Shown here one piece after another: positions 52,101 to 54,019 of a stretch of 64,000 bases of DNA. Source of the DNA: Amaurobius ferox (lineage: Eukaryota; Arthropoda; Arachnida; Araneae; Amaurobiidae); the NCBI GenBank assembly GCA_951213105.1, contig OX578135.1, positions 160,819,250 through 160,883,249 of the forward strand, written 5' to 3'. Position 1 is the stretch's first letter, and each line of letters begins with the position of its first letter. The notes under the pieces were generated by a model, which worked only from the letters and a program-made list of their open reading frames with translations, was not told where the DNA came from and ran no database searches. A program made the translations under genes and the position numbers.

Positions 52101-52461
52101 GCGCAAATTTAGTTTCCCAATATTTTCTTCTTTAGGGGGTTCTGCACACCAAAATATTCGATTTGTCGAACAAATGTGAAAAGCGAATTATTAAAAAATT
52201 TACATTATTCAGGGGTTGCTTATTGCGATACCGTTGATTTTCAACGGGTATTCGGCTAGTGTTTTGCTATTTACTTTGTCAATAAATCAAATTCTATTTT
52301 AGGTTTTCAGTGCAAATAATGTTGAACTAGTAACAAAAACACGAACAGAGCATCTAACTGAAGCAGATAAAATTAGGCATAAAACTTCTCGCTCACCACT
52401 ACAGTCTCTGCTAGGAATTGTAGAAGTGGAAGAGAAGGCAACATCGCCCGTTGTAAATGGA
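4890..52461 (+). CDS. ANKRD13: ANKRD13-family ankyrin-repeat / GPCR-chaperone-domain protein (5' nine exons)
   Basis: Nine exons (4890-4985, 6215-6350, 9002-9126, 24000-24045, 28732-28785, 33846-33935, 47133-47319, 49010-49076, 52303-52461) total 960 nt and join without a stop into 320 residues. All introns are GT-AG. Residues 10-120 form the ankyrin region ([50 protein letters not shown]). From about 121 the family domain begins ([67 protein letters not shown]). The [14 protein letters not shown] and [13 protein letters not shown] wording is nearer vertebrate ANKRD13B/D than 13A. Vertebrate ANKRD13A/B/D bind Lys63-linked polyubiquitin through C-terminal UIMs and regulate endocytosis of ubiquitinated receptors at the plasma membrane and endosomes. 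The UIM part is not in this window. No later exon was found between 52462 and 64000. The gene looks intact and spans more than 47 kb. Confidence 0.95.
4986..6214 (+). other. ANKRD13 intron 1
   Basis: A+T-rich, with a short TA run near 5140. No transposon or RNA gene recognised. The 80-codon minus-strand open frame at 5258-5500 has no recognisable motif. Confidence 0.6.
6215..6350 (+). CDS. ANKRD13: ANKRD13 coding exon 2 (residues 33-78)
   Basis: TTATTTCAG acceptor, GTAAGA donor, phase 1 end. Encodes the central ankyrin repeat, [20 protein letters not shown]. The usual TPLHLA helix start reads TPLLLS here, a variation of the ankyrin consensus. Confidence 0.92.
6351..7317 (+). other. ANKRD13 intron 2, 5' part
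   Basis: A block at about 6360-6430 (ATCTCTTCATATCAGTTAA followed by ACCATTTATTTGTTAGAATAAC) recurs at about 6470-6540, an old local duplication of about 110 bp period. Nothing else recognised up to a C/G-run tract near 7300. Confidence 0.45.
7318..7600 (+). repeat. Dispersed repeat, family 1, copy B, ending in a hairpin
   Basis: Homologous to the reverse complement of 1590-1850. The 3' end carries a perfect 12-bp inverted repeat: ACTTTCCTTATA at 7562-7573 and its complement at 7584-7595, with a 10-nt loop. A terminal hairpin like this fits a Helitron-like or foldback end, but no CTRR-type terminus is evident. Confidence 0.7.
7601..8310 (+). other. Intron 2 segment with C-rich tracts
   Basis: Contains a segment of higher G+C (7730-7910) and two C-runs (7895-7915, 8055-8090). 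It looks like an old insertion, but no termini or coding similarity were found. Confidence 0.35.
8320..8709. mobile_element. Small TIR element (MITE-like)
   Basis: Ends are inverted copies: AAACAGTCATTTCGGTGAC on the left (from 8320) and GTCACCGAAATGATGTTT on the right (8692-8709), with one indel. Close to the left end the word GCCATTTAGG is repeated. It is A+T-rich inside, with no coding. TA dinucleotides flank both ends, compatible with a TA target duplication. Confidence 0.55.
9002..9126 (+). CDS. ANKRD13: ANKRD13 coding exon 3 (residues 78-119)
   Basis: T-rich acceptor ending TTTTAG at 9001, GTAAGT donor at 9127. The first codon is completed from exon 2 to give [18 protein letters not shown], closely matching the family's VLHEAVSTGDPE, then a linker ending [12 protein letters not shown]. 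Confidence 0.93.
9269..10422 (+). mobile_element. hAT-superfamily element, internally deleted, with 8-bp TSD
   Basis: Begins CAGGGCTGT and ends ACATCCCTG. Both sides carry the identical 8-bp target duplication CAATATTG (9261-9268 and 10423-10430), diagnostic for hAT transposition. Subterminal regions are rich in AACCCGG/GGGTTTTTT motifs in inverted arrangement. At 1154 bp it is far shorter than an autonomous hAT (usually over 2.5 kb) and keeps only the 3' part of the transposase. Confidence 0.88.
9640..9935 (+). pseudogene. hAT transposase C-terminal dimerisation region (remnant)
   Basis: Reads [20 protein letters not shown], then [10 protein letters not shown], a [37 protein letters not shown] and FLKQKK, before TAG. 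The CPASSASIERVFS-like core followed by R-N-x-LG-E-A-KLV is the conserved hAT dimerisation block. The N-terminal zinc finger and the catalytic domain are missing. Confidence 0.85.
10999..11420 (-). pseudogene. hAT (ZMYM1-like) transposase C-terminal remnant
   Basis: The reverse strand reads [37 protein letters not shown], then [17 protein letters not shown] and a stop. This matches the family's ERSFS-KLKLIK-YLRS-M-x-ERL block. Further upstream, pieces such as [14 protein letters not shown] and [13 protein letters not shown] lie in different frames with stops. Non-functional. Confidence 0.8.
12160..12204. repeat. Poly-T run (about 45 nt)
   Basis: Near-uninterrupted T tract inside the hAT element. 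The long F/K runs it would encode in overlapping frames are artefacts. Confidence 0.9.
12870..15984 (+). other. Intron 3 segment, mostly unassigned
   Basis: No gene supported. Two related blocks, near 14530-14590 and 14950-15015 (both a GACTCAAAC/GACCTCACT word, then TGAAAATTAATAGG, then TTGAAATAATCG-like), suggest a diverged duplication of about 430 bp. A more G+C-rich stretch at 15370-15730 is open on both strands for about 60 codons but matches nothing I know. At 13962-14037 a short open frame follows TTTTCTCCCCAG; it was considered as an exon and rejected. Confidence 0.4.
15999..16058 (+). mobile_element. Very short (60 bp) retroposed fragment flanked by a 14-bp TSD
   Basis: The 14-mer ACACATGGAATCAA occurs at 15985-15998 and 16059-16072. 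Between them are 60 bp containing GGATGAGTCGGTCGGCCTGG near the 3' side. The same core sits between another direct repeat at 43797-43829. This fits a severely 5'-truncated SINE/LINE insertion lacking a poly-A tail. Confidence 0.7.
16899..17136 (+). mobile_element. tRNA-Ser-like SINE with 15-bp target duplication
   Basis: Starts GCCGACGTGGTTCTCGAGTGG (A-box-like) and has GTAGAAATCGC where tRNA-Ser carries its anticodon-stem CTAGAAATCC. A B-box-like GGGTTTACGCCCC follows at about 16965. An unrelated body and an A-run tail (17128-17138) complete it. The 15-mer AAGAATTATATAAAA is perfect on both sides (16884-16898 and 17137-17151), so insertion was by LINE-type retroposition and is fairly young. 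Frames read across it are spurious. Confidence 0.9.
17312..18055 (-). mobile_element. hAT remnant (ACCGG-type ends) with transposase C-terminus
   Basis: The left side has TAGTGATTGCAATACCGG and a nearby ATACCGGAATACCGGTAT palindrome at about 17375-17395, typical of a BED-type hAT family. The minus strand at 17690-18055 reads [20 protein letters not shown], then [20 protein letters not shown], then [19 protein letters not shown]. This is the hAT dimerisation block, with in-frame TGA codons before and after. The right end is lost against the next repeat. Confidence 0.8.
18150..19405 (+). repeat. 1.3-kb dispersed repeat, family 2, copy A
   Basis: Collinear with 52700-53940 in the same orientation, sharing TTATGACTTTGTTCATTCTG, TGTTCAGACGGTCTGTGGGA, CCTATGGGACCTAATTTTTC, ATGGCATCCATCTTGTGTCA and the 3' end CATAATCAATGCTTTATGCA. 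No coding. Copy A carries its own internal duplication: the block CGTCATTTGAATAAAGTTC to GAGATGTTT (19059-19170) recurs at 19200-19325, about 141 bp on. Confidence 0.88.
19597..19740 (+). mobile_element. SINE-like repeat, family 3, copy A
   Basis: Aligns with 27660-27803 over about 140 bp: GTGTGGTCCTTGTGGATGCC, CTGATCTAAATTGTGTGGC, CCAGTCCAAACA, TTCAGGTAGGTCA, and a tail of AACAAACAAAC. No clear target duplication for this copy. Confidence 0.65.
19741..23224 (+). other. Intron 3 segment, unassigned, A-rich on the + strand
   Basis: 19840-20260 is less A+T-rich and could be decayed TE coding sequence, but no motif is recognisable. 20260-20420 repeats words like AAACTTCT and TCTGAAAA. From about 20500 to 22800 the + strand carries markedly more A than T (many A-runs, few T-runs), unlike the flanking intron. 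Around 22860-22990 a TATA-like GATATAAAAAGG and an AATAAAG occur in the order found in an LTR, but no partner LTR was seen. Confidence 0.35.
23225..23945 (+). repeat. Dispersed repeat, family 4, copy A
   Basis: Shares an ordered series of blocks with 36395-36720: AAAAGTATATATATAT, GATCTTTCTGAT, GCTAAAATATAAAATAACTA. It also contains a CGTACCCAGCATTGTCCAGG word like those at 35945 and 37165. The 3' end (CAAATTTCATGACCATACGA, ACACAGACATCTTCTTTTATTATG) resembles the 3' end of RTE-type LINE/SINE repeats. No coding. Confidence 0.65.
24000..24045 (+). CDS. ANKRD13: ANKRD13 coding exon 4 (46 nt micro-exon, residues 120-135)
   Basis: TTCTTCTAG acceptor and GTAAGT donor. Encodes [15 protein letters not shown], the highly conserved start of the C-terminal domain. 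It sits after a 14.9-kb intron full of transposons. Confidence 0.95.
24046..25763 (+). other. Intron 4, 5' part
   Basis: Nothing supported. 24360-24640 is a more G+C-rich island without recognisable coding. The rest is ordinary A+T-rich intron. Confidence 0.5.
25766..26735 (+). mobile_element. Tc1/mariner-superfamily element with ~105-bp TIRs, internally deleted
   Basis: Both ends are long, nearly identical inverted repeats. The left runs CAGGGTAATT then ACAAAAGCAGAGG, GTGATAGTACC, CCATGGAACATAGGGTCGCA and GAGGCAGAAAAGA. The right shows the same words reversed, ending TCACCCTG. TA flanks both ends (25764-25765, 26736-26737), the superfamily's target duplication. At 970 bp it lacks the DNA-binding half of its transposase, so it is non-autonomous. 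Confidence 0.92.
25979..26524 (+). pseudogene. Mariner-superfamily transposase, C-terminal half
   Basis: The frame from about 25979 reads [20 protein letters not shown] then [20 protein letters not shown]. The second catalytic Asp is in [11 protein letters not shown] and the third in [17 protein letters not shown], with 36 residues between them, and the frame ends at HFEHLL and TGA. No stop or frameshift interrupts these 180 residues. The helix-turn-helix region and the first catalytic Asp (before about 25979) are deleted, so it cannot cut DNA. Residues encoded before 25979 are not homologous. The clean frame suggests a recent deletion derivative. Confidence 0.9.
26808..27877 (+). mobile_element. 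hAT-type non-autonomous element (candidate), host of a nested SINE
   Basis: Left end CAGGGTCCGTGCACACTCTGG followed by GGGAAATTACAGGGAATTT. Right end TTCAGGGAATTCCAC then GGGTATGAACACTG. Together they form a diverged TIR. Flanking 8-mers are AATAATAA (26800-26807) and AATAAAAA (27878-27885), 7 of 8 identical. An 80-codon open frame at 27030-27269 ([19 protein letters not shown]) is not recognised. A poly-T run lies at 27346-27358. Confidence 0.6.
27660..27803 (+). mobile_element. SINE-like repeat, family 3, copy B, with 8-bp TSD and (CAA)n tail
   Basis: GGGTGGTAGGTGAAGGAGGG, TGTGGATGCCTCCCCC, CTAAATTGGGTGGCTCTTCC, CGGCCGTCCAAAC, TTCTGGTAGGTTGGACG, then a tail CTCAACAACAATA. ACAGTACC flanks both sides (27652-27659 and 27804-27811). 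The CAA-type tail resembles the 3' end of the LINE fragment at 42400, a possible mobilising partner. Confidence 0.72.
27908..28159. mobile_element. hAT-type MITE (252 bp)
   Basis: The left CAGTGTTTTTCAAACTTTTT and the right CACACTTTGAAAAACATTA are inverted copies. The CAGTGTTTxTCAAACTTT start is the classic end of many short hAT elements. Flanks TTTCAATA (27900-27907) and TTTTAGTA (28160-28167) agree at 6 of 8 positions. The internal GGGAACCC and AAACCCTAAGGG are also inverted. Confidence 0.7.
28732..28785 (+). CDS. ANKRD13: ANKRD13 coding exon 5 (residues 135-153)
   Basis: TTTTATAG acceptor, GTAATT donor. Encodes [19 protein letters not shown], matching the vertebrate [19 protein letters not shown] segment. 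Confidence 0.95.
28786..29546 (+). other. Intron 5, 5' part
   Basis: A+T-rich, nothing supported. A short stretch at 29270-29420 (GTATCTGCTGGTCAAGAAATTC) may be the edge of an old insertion. Confidence 0.5.
29549..31255 (-). mobile_element. pogo/Tigger-type element with TA target duplication
   Basis: Inverted ends: left CACCTGTCCCCCGATTTACACG (29549 on) and, on the opposite strand, CACTTATCCCCCGATTTACACG ending at 31255. Both are followed by further ACCGTGTAAA subrepeats. TA lies outside both ends (29547-29548, 31256-31257). It is 1707 bp and encodes a jerky/Tigger-like transposase on the minus strand, with a deletion. Confidence 0.9.
29837..30861 (-). pseudogene. Tigger/jerky-like (CENP-B HTH) transposase, one stop and internal deletion
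   Basis: From the ATG at 30861: [20 protein letters not shown] and [18 protein letters not shown] (CENP-B N-terminal HTH). After a single in-frame TAA at 30517-30519 come [11 protein letters not shown] (HTH_Tnp_Tc5-type), [20 protein letters not shown] (first catalytic Asp) and [14 protein letters not shown]. The frame ends shortly after VKNYLTKK. In another frame the natural C-terminus follows: [20 protein letters not shown] and DDSD, stop at 29837-29839. The middle of the DDE domain, with the remaining acidic residues, has been deleted. The single stop and one deletion suggest moderate age. Confidence 0.88.
31580..32032. mobile_element. TIR element, Tc1/mariner-like MITE
   Basis: Left CAGTGGTGCTCAAAAAATTGC then ATCACCC; right, in inverse, CAGTGGTGGCAAAAAATAATTG then TATCAC. 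TA flanks the left end directly and the right end one base away. The interior is A+T-rich and non-coding. Confidence 0.65.
32299..33265 (+). repeat. RTE-type LINE/SINE 3'-region repeat (candidate)
   Basis: Begins TTAGCTGTATACCCATTCTTCG and ends with CAATTTCAGTGCAGCCATTCTC, a CACACACACAAATAAACAGACAGAG stretch and AATTTTATTTAGATA. This order is widespread at the 3' ends of RTE-clade repeats. An internal duplication is visible: TTGAGTTTTAATTxxATTGCTTAGCAA occurs at about 32925-32955 and 32990-33020. No coding. Confidence 0.5.
33266..33845 (+). other. Intron 5, 3' part
   Basis: A+T-rich intron with no feature beyond the exon 6 acceptor region. Confidence 0.5.
33846..33935 (+). CDS. ANKRD13: ANKRD13 coding exon 6 (residues 153-183)
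   Basis: TATGTATAG acceptor, GTAAGC donor. Encodes [20 protein letters not shown] then SYVFKGQ, a signature block of the family. Confidence 0.95.
34140..34754 (-). pseudogene. Tc1-like transposase remnant
   Basis: The minus strand from about 34754 reads [32 protein letters not shown] and [19 protein letters not shown]: the HTH_38 and HTH_Tnp_Tc3_2 regions. After a frameshift near 34345 it continues [20 protein letters not shown], which carries the first catalytic Asp (usual SDESRF reads SDKSRF). Then [12 protein letters not shown] appears in another frame. Several stops intervene and the second and third acidic residues are absent. Confidence 0.85.
34140..35148 (-). mobile_element. Tc1-type element, decayed, one intact end
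   Basis: On the minus strand the element starts CACTACTCGATATAGAAAAT then GCAACACCATGAAG at 35148, with TA outside. This is a Tc1-type terminus. The interior holds a 140-bp direct duplication (34742-34881 and 34882-35015) and the transposase remnant. The opposite end was not located near 34100 and is probably truncated. Confidence 0.75.
35149..35944 (+). other. Intron 6 segment
   Basis: Nothing supported. AGTACTTGAAAAGTACTTTCAATTTTT words at 35282-35320 resemble 34118-34135 on the other side of the Tc1 remnant, so a larger old element may once have enclosed it. Confidence 0.4.
35945..36720 (+). repeat. Dispersed repeat, family 4, copy B
   Basis: Begins AATTACCCAGCATTGCCCAGG then TCCTACATAAGTGCTTG. 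At 36395 it joins the block series shared with copy A (GTATATATATATATTTTTTAAATTC, GATCTTTCTGATATATTCAAGA, AAATATAAAATAACTA). It ends in ACTGTACGACACTTGGACCC and CCATCTTATTTTA. Confidence 0.72.
37165..37765 (+). repeat. Dispersed repeat, family 4, copy C
   Basis: Starts AATTACCTAGCACTGCCTAGG then TCCTAAATAAGCACTCCGTA, with AATACAGATAAAGATAACACC, closely parallel to copy B at 35945-36060. It ends ACAGACACACAAACATCTTTTTTG. The three copies are in the same orientation. Confidence 0.72.
38053..38324 (+). other. Unassigned 90-codon open frame in a G+C-richer patch
   Basis: Follows a plausible 3' splice site (TTTAAACTGCAG at 38041-38052) and is open for 90 codons to a TGA/TAA cluster near 38324, reading [20 protein letters not shown] then [20 protein letters not shown] and [20 protein letters not shown]. 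Base composition is richer in G+C than the flanks. No family is recognised. It lies in ANKRD13 intron 6 but would not preserve the reading of exons 6 to 7. It may be decayed TE coding or a non-coding insertion. Confidence 0.25.
38715..38915 (+). repeat. Local tandem duplication (~110-bp period)
   Basis: AGGTTAGCGTGTAATTCAAC, then GAGTACCTCATTGATCATG and TGTGAATCATGTTTCGAAAA (38717-38800), recurs as AGGTTGTGAGTAATTCAAC, AAGTACCTGATAAATTATG and GTGAATCATGTTTTGAAAA (38827-38910). Confidence 0.75.
39154..39920 (-). mobile_element. pogo/Tigger relic with a duplicated terminus
   Basis: The left end CAGTAAAACCTTGATAA (39193) is matched in inverse by TTATCAAGATTTTATTG ending at 39920. It is the common Tigger-type terminus. 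The left end is present twice: CAGTAAAACCTCAATAAGTC at 39154 and the copy at 39193, within a 39-bp direct duplication that includes CTTTTACATATAA. Inside, the minus strand keeps fragments such as [12 protein letters not shown] and [18 protein letters not shown], like the acidic C-terminus of jerky/Tigger transposases, with many stops. Confidence 0.65.
40711..41612. mobile_element. TIR element with GTCGACTTATA-type ends
   Basis: Left ATATATCGTATATACTCTATATG, then a GTCAACTTATACGCGGAG block after a G-run. Right, inverted: TATATACCGTATATACTATA then ATAAGTCGACTCCCC. This arrangement (short A+T-rich tip and subterminal GTCGACTTATAYGC blocks) occurs widely in arthropod Tc1/mariner-type elements. 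The interior has no recognised coding. The overlapping minus-strand frames at 41171-41373 are unassigned. A run of 14 G lies at 40771-40784. Confidence 0.6.
41720..42420 (+). pseudogene. LINE (Jockey/I-like) 3' end with RNase H domain, decayed
   Basis: Reads in shifting frames: IWILTDSRS-like near 41838, then [20 protein letters not shown] and K (RNase H signature; the usual EVAD reads EVAN). Next come [40 protein letters not shown], and a C-terminal [16 protein letters not shown] stretch near 42355. It ends in AGCAACAACAACAC, a CAA-type tail. Frameshifts and stops show it is dead. The reverse transcriptase part is not present, so it is a 5'-truncated insertion. Confidence 0.85.
42421..43780 (+). 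other. Intron 6 segment, unassigned
   Basis: Contains a direct duplication of a block AAATGGTTTATTTCTG-like near 42510 and 42858 (both followed by CTACAGGTATACTGAATTTC / CTACAAGTGCACCAAATTTT and TTTTGTATGCTATAA). A (TA)n microsatellite is at 43421-43443. Confidence 0.45.
43797..43829 (+). mobile_element. 33-bp retroposed fragment flanked by a 15-bp TSD
   Basis: The 15-mer CACACAATTTACAAA occurs at 43782-43796 and 43830-43844. The 33 bp between contain GGATGAGTCGGACGGCCTGG, the same core and the same 3' side as the insertion at 15999-16058. Confidence 0.7.
43845..44489 (+). other. Unassigned, moderately G+C-rich insertion (43880-44100) then A+T-rich
   Basis: 43880-44100 is open in several frames on both strands, which is typical of a higher-G+C non-coding segment such as an LTR. 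No termini proved. It is followed by a duplicated TTATCTTAATCCTTCCAAAT word (44102-44150), a TA/TGTA microsatellite (44262-44290) and a G-run (44379-44388). Confidence 0.35.
44490..44792 (+). pseudogene. Reverse-transcriptase C-terminal fragment of a retroelement (Penelope-like or related)
   Basis: Reads [20 protein letters not shown] then [20 protein letters not shown] and [33 protein letters not shown]. The order ANFLDL - YDKR-DF-F - RI is the segment after the catalytic palm in a group of retroelement polymerases I associate with Penelope-like elements. Class assignment is uncertain. No upstream RT motifs are present in frame, so it is a fragment. It ends at TAA. Confidence 0.55.
44793..45860 (+). 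other. Intron 6 segment
   Basis: 45040-45600 is less A+T-rich and could be the decayed 3' part of the retroelement starting at 44490, but no motif was recognised. The word AAATATTTGAAATGTTGGC occurs at about 45710 and 45772, a 62-bp spaced duplication. Confidence 0.4.
45868..46080 (+). repeat. Dispersed repeat related to 2690-3220
   Basis: CATGAAATTGTATGAGAATG then ATTTTTCTAAATATAATTGG and ACCGTATAAAAATTTATAT, AGAAATGTATTTATTGATTTAAG. The same words occur at 2770-2860 and 3155-3200. Confidence 0.6.
46099..46199. repeat. (TA)n/(TGTA) microsatellite
   Basis: About 100 bp of alternating TA with interspersed TGTATA and CATATACACA. Open frames through it (Y/I repeats) are artefacts. Confidence 0.92.
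46262..46895. mobile_element. Solo LTR with 4-bp target duplication
   Basis: Begins TGTTACAACA and ends CATAACA (TGTTA/TAACA inverted tips, TG...CA). ATAC lies directly outside both ends (46258-46261 and 46896-46899). It is 634 bp with no coding. Internally a block (AAAACAGCA-x-TTAAA to AACACTGACA-like) occurs twice, at about 46345-46430 and 46510-46590. This is what recombination between the two LTRs of a Gypsy- or BEL-type element leaves. Confidence 0.7.
47133..47319 (+). CDS. ANKRD13: ANKRD13 coding exon 7 (residues 183-245)
   Basis: TTCTTTTAAAG acceptor, GTAAAT donor (the weakest donor of the gene), phase 2 end. Encodes [15 protein letters not shown] through [16 protein letters not shown] to KINFER. 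It resembles the MEIDHD and RLTAPVVTTQLDTKNISFER blocks of ANKRD13B. Confidence 0.93.
47778..48185 (+). repeat. Decayed three-copy tandem array in intron 7 (period ~140-155 bp)
   Basis: Each copy runs: CCAGAACCCAGAGTGGAAAT-like start, CCTTA-TGAAC, ATGCTGAAT-ATxTCAGTCA, TTAAGCTCTATCTATAGC, then CCTGAGAAATAGATGTTA. Copies start at about 47778, 47935 and 48068, the third most diverged. Confidence 0.75.
48186..49009 (+). other. Intron 7, 3' part
   Basis: 48480-48790 is a G+C-richer patch without recognisable coding. The remainder is A+T-rich up to the exon 8 acceptor. Confidence 0.45.
49010..49076 (+). CDS. ANKRD13: ANKRD13 coding exon 8 (residues 245-267)
   Basis: CTTTTTCAG acceptor, GTAAGT donor. 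Completes FER and encodes [20 protein letters not shown], then SK. Confidence 0.95.
49262..50105. mobile_element. TIR element (TA target site) with repeated subterminal GTACCTAGG motifs
   Basis: Left TAGGGGAAACTCTTGTACCT and right AGGTACAAGAGTTTCCCCTA are perfect inverses over at least 20 bp, beginning and ending in TA. The motif TTGTACCTAGG or its complement recurs at about 49273, 49429, 49444, 49711, 49735 and 50084, all within this 844-bp unit. No coding recognised. The TIR identity suggests moderate age. Confidence 0.82.
50341..50390 (+). repeat. GTCTGTCC-type microsatellite near the Helitron 5' end
   Basis: About 50 bp of TCTG/TCCG tetranucleotide repeats directly after the 5' terminus and before the first array unit. 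Confidence 0.9.
50400..52200 (+). repeat. Two-type (A/B) tandem array, ~149-bp monomers
   Basis: Type A units carry CGTTCGAAAAGTGAAATGA, GAGATAGAGACTTCAAATTT, GGAAGAAAGTGTGCAATTTC. Type B units carry CGTTCGATTTGCCGAATAAA, GTGATAGAGGCTTGAAATT and GTTTTTCAAAAATGTTC. Unit starts: A 50521, 50671, 50819; B 50967; A 51117; B 51265; A 51417; B 51564; A 51713; B 51861; A 52011; partial B 52155. Spacing is 144-152 bp. A diverged B-like unit precedes the first A. Both types end with a GGGGGTGCCGCACACC-like junction, so A and B descend from one ancestor. Confidence 0.85.
52303..52461 (+). CDS. ANKRD13: ANKRD13 coding exon 9 (residues 268-320)
   Basis: Acceptor TTCTATTTTAG at 52302, GTAAGT donor at 52462. 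Encodes [20 protein letters not shown] and ends near SPVVNG. A second AG at 52309-52310 (TTTTCAG) would break the frame. The end of a Helitron-like insertion lies only 43 bp upstream. Confidence 0.94.
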
Positions 52462-52699
52462 GTAAGTAGAAATGGCATAATTATGTTAACCTTTGTATTT
52501 TAAAATATGTATAGAGCTCAACCCATAGCCTAGTGTTTACAATACTAATTTGAATCTCGAGGAATCAAGACACAGACAAATTGTTCATGTCTTACCCAGG
52601 GAACAACACATGGTTCATTCTTTTTCCTACTTTTTTAAATGATTCCTACTTTCCTTTTATTTCCTACTTTCACACATTTGGAAGTTCTTTTTTAACACT
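52462..52699 (+). other. Intron 9, 5' end
   Basis: Follows the GTAAGT donor. A short word series ending ATTCTTTTTCCTACTTT... (repeated TTCCTACTTT) precedes the dispersed repeat. No further ANKRD13 exon was found in the remaining window. Confidence 0.5.
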
Positions 52700-53940
52700 T
52701 TACAACATAATTGAAAAGTTTTTATGACTTTGTTCATTCTGTGTGTCTGTCTGTCTGTCGTTCGCACGATAACTGTAGTAAAAATGGCTTTATCAAAATG
52801 AAATTTTAGTATGTTGTTCAGACGGTCTGTGGGACCTATGGGAATATACATGAATAATATCACCCAATTAGTTTTGGATTGAACCCGGGTTAAAAAAATG
52901 AAGTACAATGAACCCTATGGGACCTAATTTTTCAAACATTATTTAAGCGAATGTAAAATTAACAAATTGCTTTGAAAGTTTTAGAAAATATTCAAATTTT
53001 CCCATAAAAAATTATAAAAAAAAATTTCAGCAAAATATATTTGGTAGTTTTTTAAATAAAAATTAAAATGATAATTACACCCATATCATATGAAGAGATT
53101 GTGTGACACACTTTAAAATAAAATATGGCATCCATCTTGTGTCAAAATTGTGATTTTTAAAGTTCTTTTAATTTATATTTAGTGTTGTATCTGTCCTAAA
53201 ACCACTCTATTTTTACTTAATTTCTGTGCATCTATATTCTGAAATAGCTCAATTACAATATATTTGAGTTTAAGCGATCAATGCCATCCATCTTGTATCA
53301 AAATCGTGATTTTTAAAGTTCTTTTTAATTTATATTTTTATATTTAGTGTTGTATCAATCCTAAAACCGCTTTATTTTTGCTTAATTTCTGTTCATCTGC
53401 ATTTTGAAACAACCCAATTTGAATATATTTGAGTTTAAATGATCATCAAACTTTGATTATTTCTACAACAAAGTATCAAGCTGTAAGATGAGTTGTATAA
53501 GAATTGCTGATATGAATGAAACATGCATTGATTTTACATAGAGACGCAAACGATTTTACAGCAGACTTTTTCGATAAAGTTTAAAGCATAGAGTTAAATT
53601 ACTTTTACCTCCATGGTTTTAAGTTTTTAAGTAAAATAAATTATTGTTGTATTGTGATGAATGAAAGGATTGGAAAAAAGTGTATAAATGAAGTATTTGC
53701 TGCTTTTTCATATAGTGCAAGGCGATTTGTATTTTAATGACTTCATTTGAATAAAGTTCATTTTTTTTTTATGAAGTTTTACGTTTTCAAATATAATAAA
53801 TTATTGTAGTATTGTGATAATTTTAAAAATATTACCGCTGAATGTATTGCATTTTAGAGATGTTTAAATAAATTTGAATTGCAGTTGAAGTATTTCATAA
53901 TCAATGCTTTATGCATGATTGATCTTTCTTGTTTATTTGT
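52700..53940 (+). repeat. 1.3-kb dispersed repeat, family 2, copy B
   Basis: Collinear with 18150-19405. It carries a 157-bp internal duplication that copy A lacks: the block from ATGGCATCCATCTTGTGTCA (53125) to GAGTTTAAGCGATCA recurs from CATCCATCTTGTATCAAAAT (53286) to about 53440. Conversely it has only one copy of the 141-bp block that is doubled in copy A. Confidence 0.88.
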
Positions 53941-54019
53941 GTGACCAATTTCTGACGTATCAGTAAAAGTGTGGGAGGAGTTTATGATACGATGTACAAA
54001 ACGAAGTGAAGAGAAATGA

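Larger units (their letters stand above)
50319..52259 (+). mobile_element. Probable non-autonomous Helitron filled with a tandem array
   Basis: The 5' end TCTATATATACTAA follows an A. The 3' end is a perfect 7-bp hairpin, CCGTTGA (52231-52237), TTT, TCAACGG (52241-52247), then 8 nt and CTAG (52256-52259) followed by T. A 5'-TC, a 3' hairpin plus CTRR and insertion between A and T are the canonical Helitron hallmarks. It is 1941 bp, with no Rep/helicase coding and no target duplication. The body is an ordered ~149-bp array. It is inserted in ANKRD13 intron 8, same orientation, 43 bp before exon 9. Confidence 0.75.

Noticed and set aside
52303..52310. Alternative acceptor at 52310 for ANKRD13 exon 9
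   Set aside because: It would shift the frame. The upstream acceptor gives the conserved [18 protein letters not shown].
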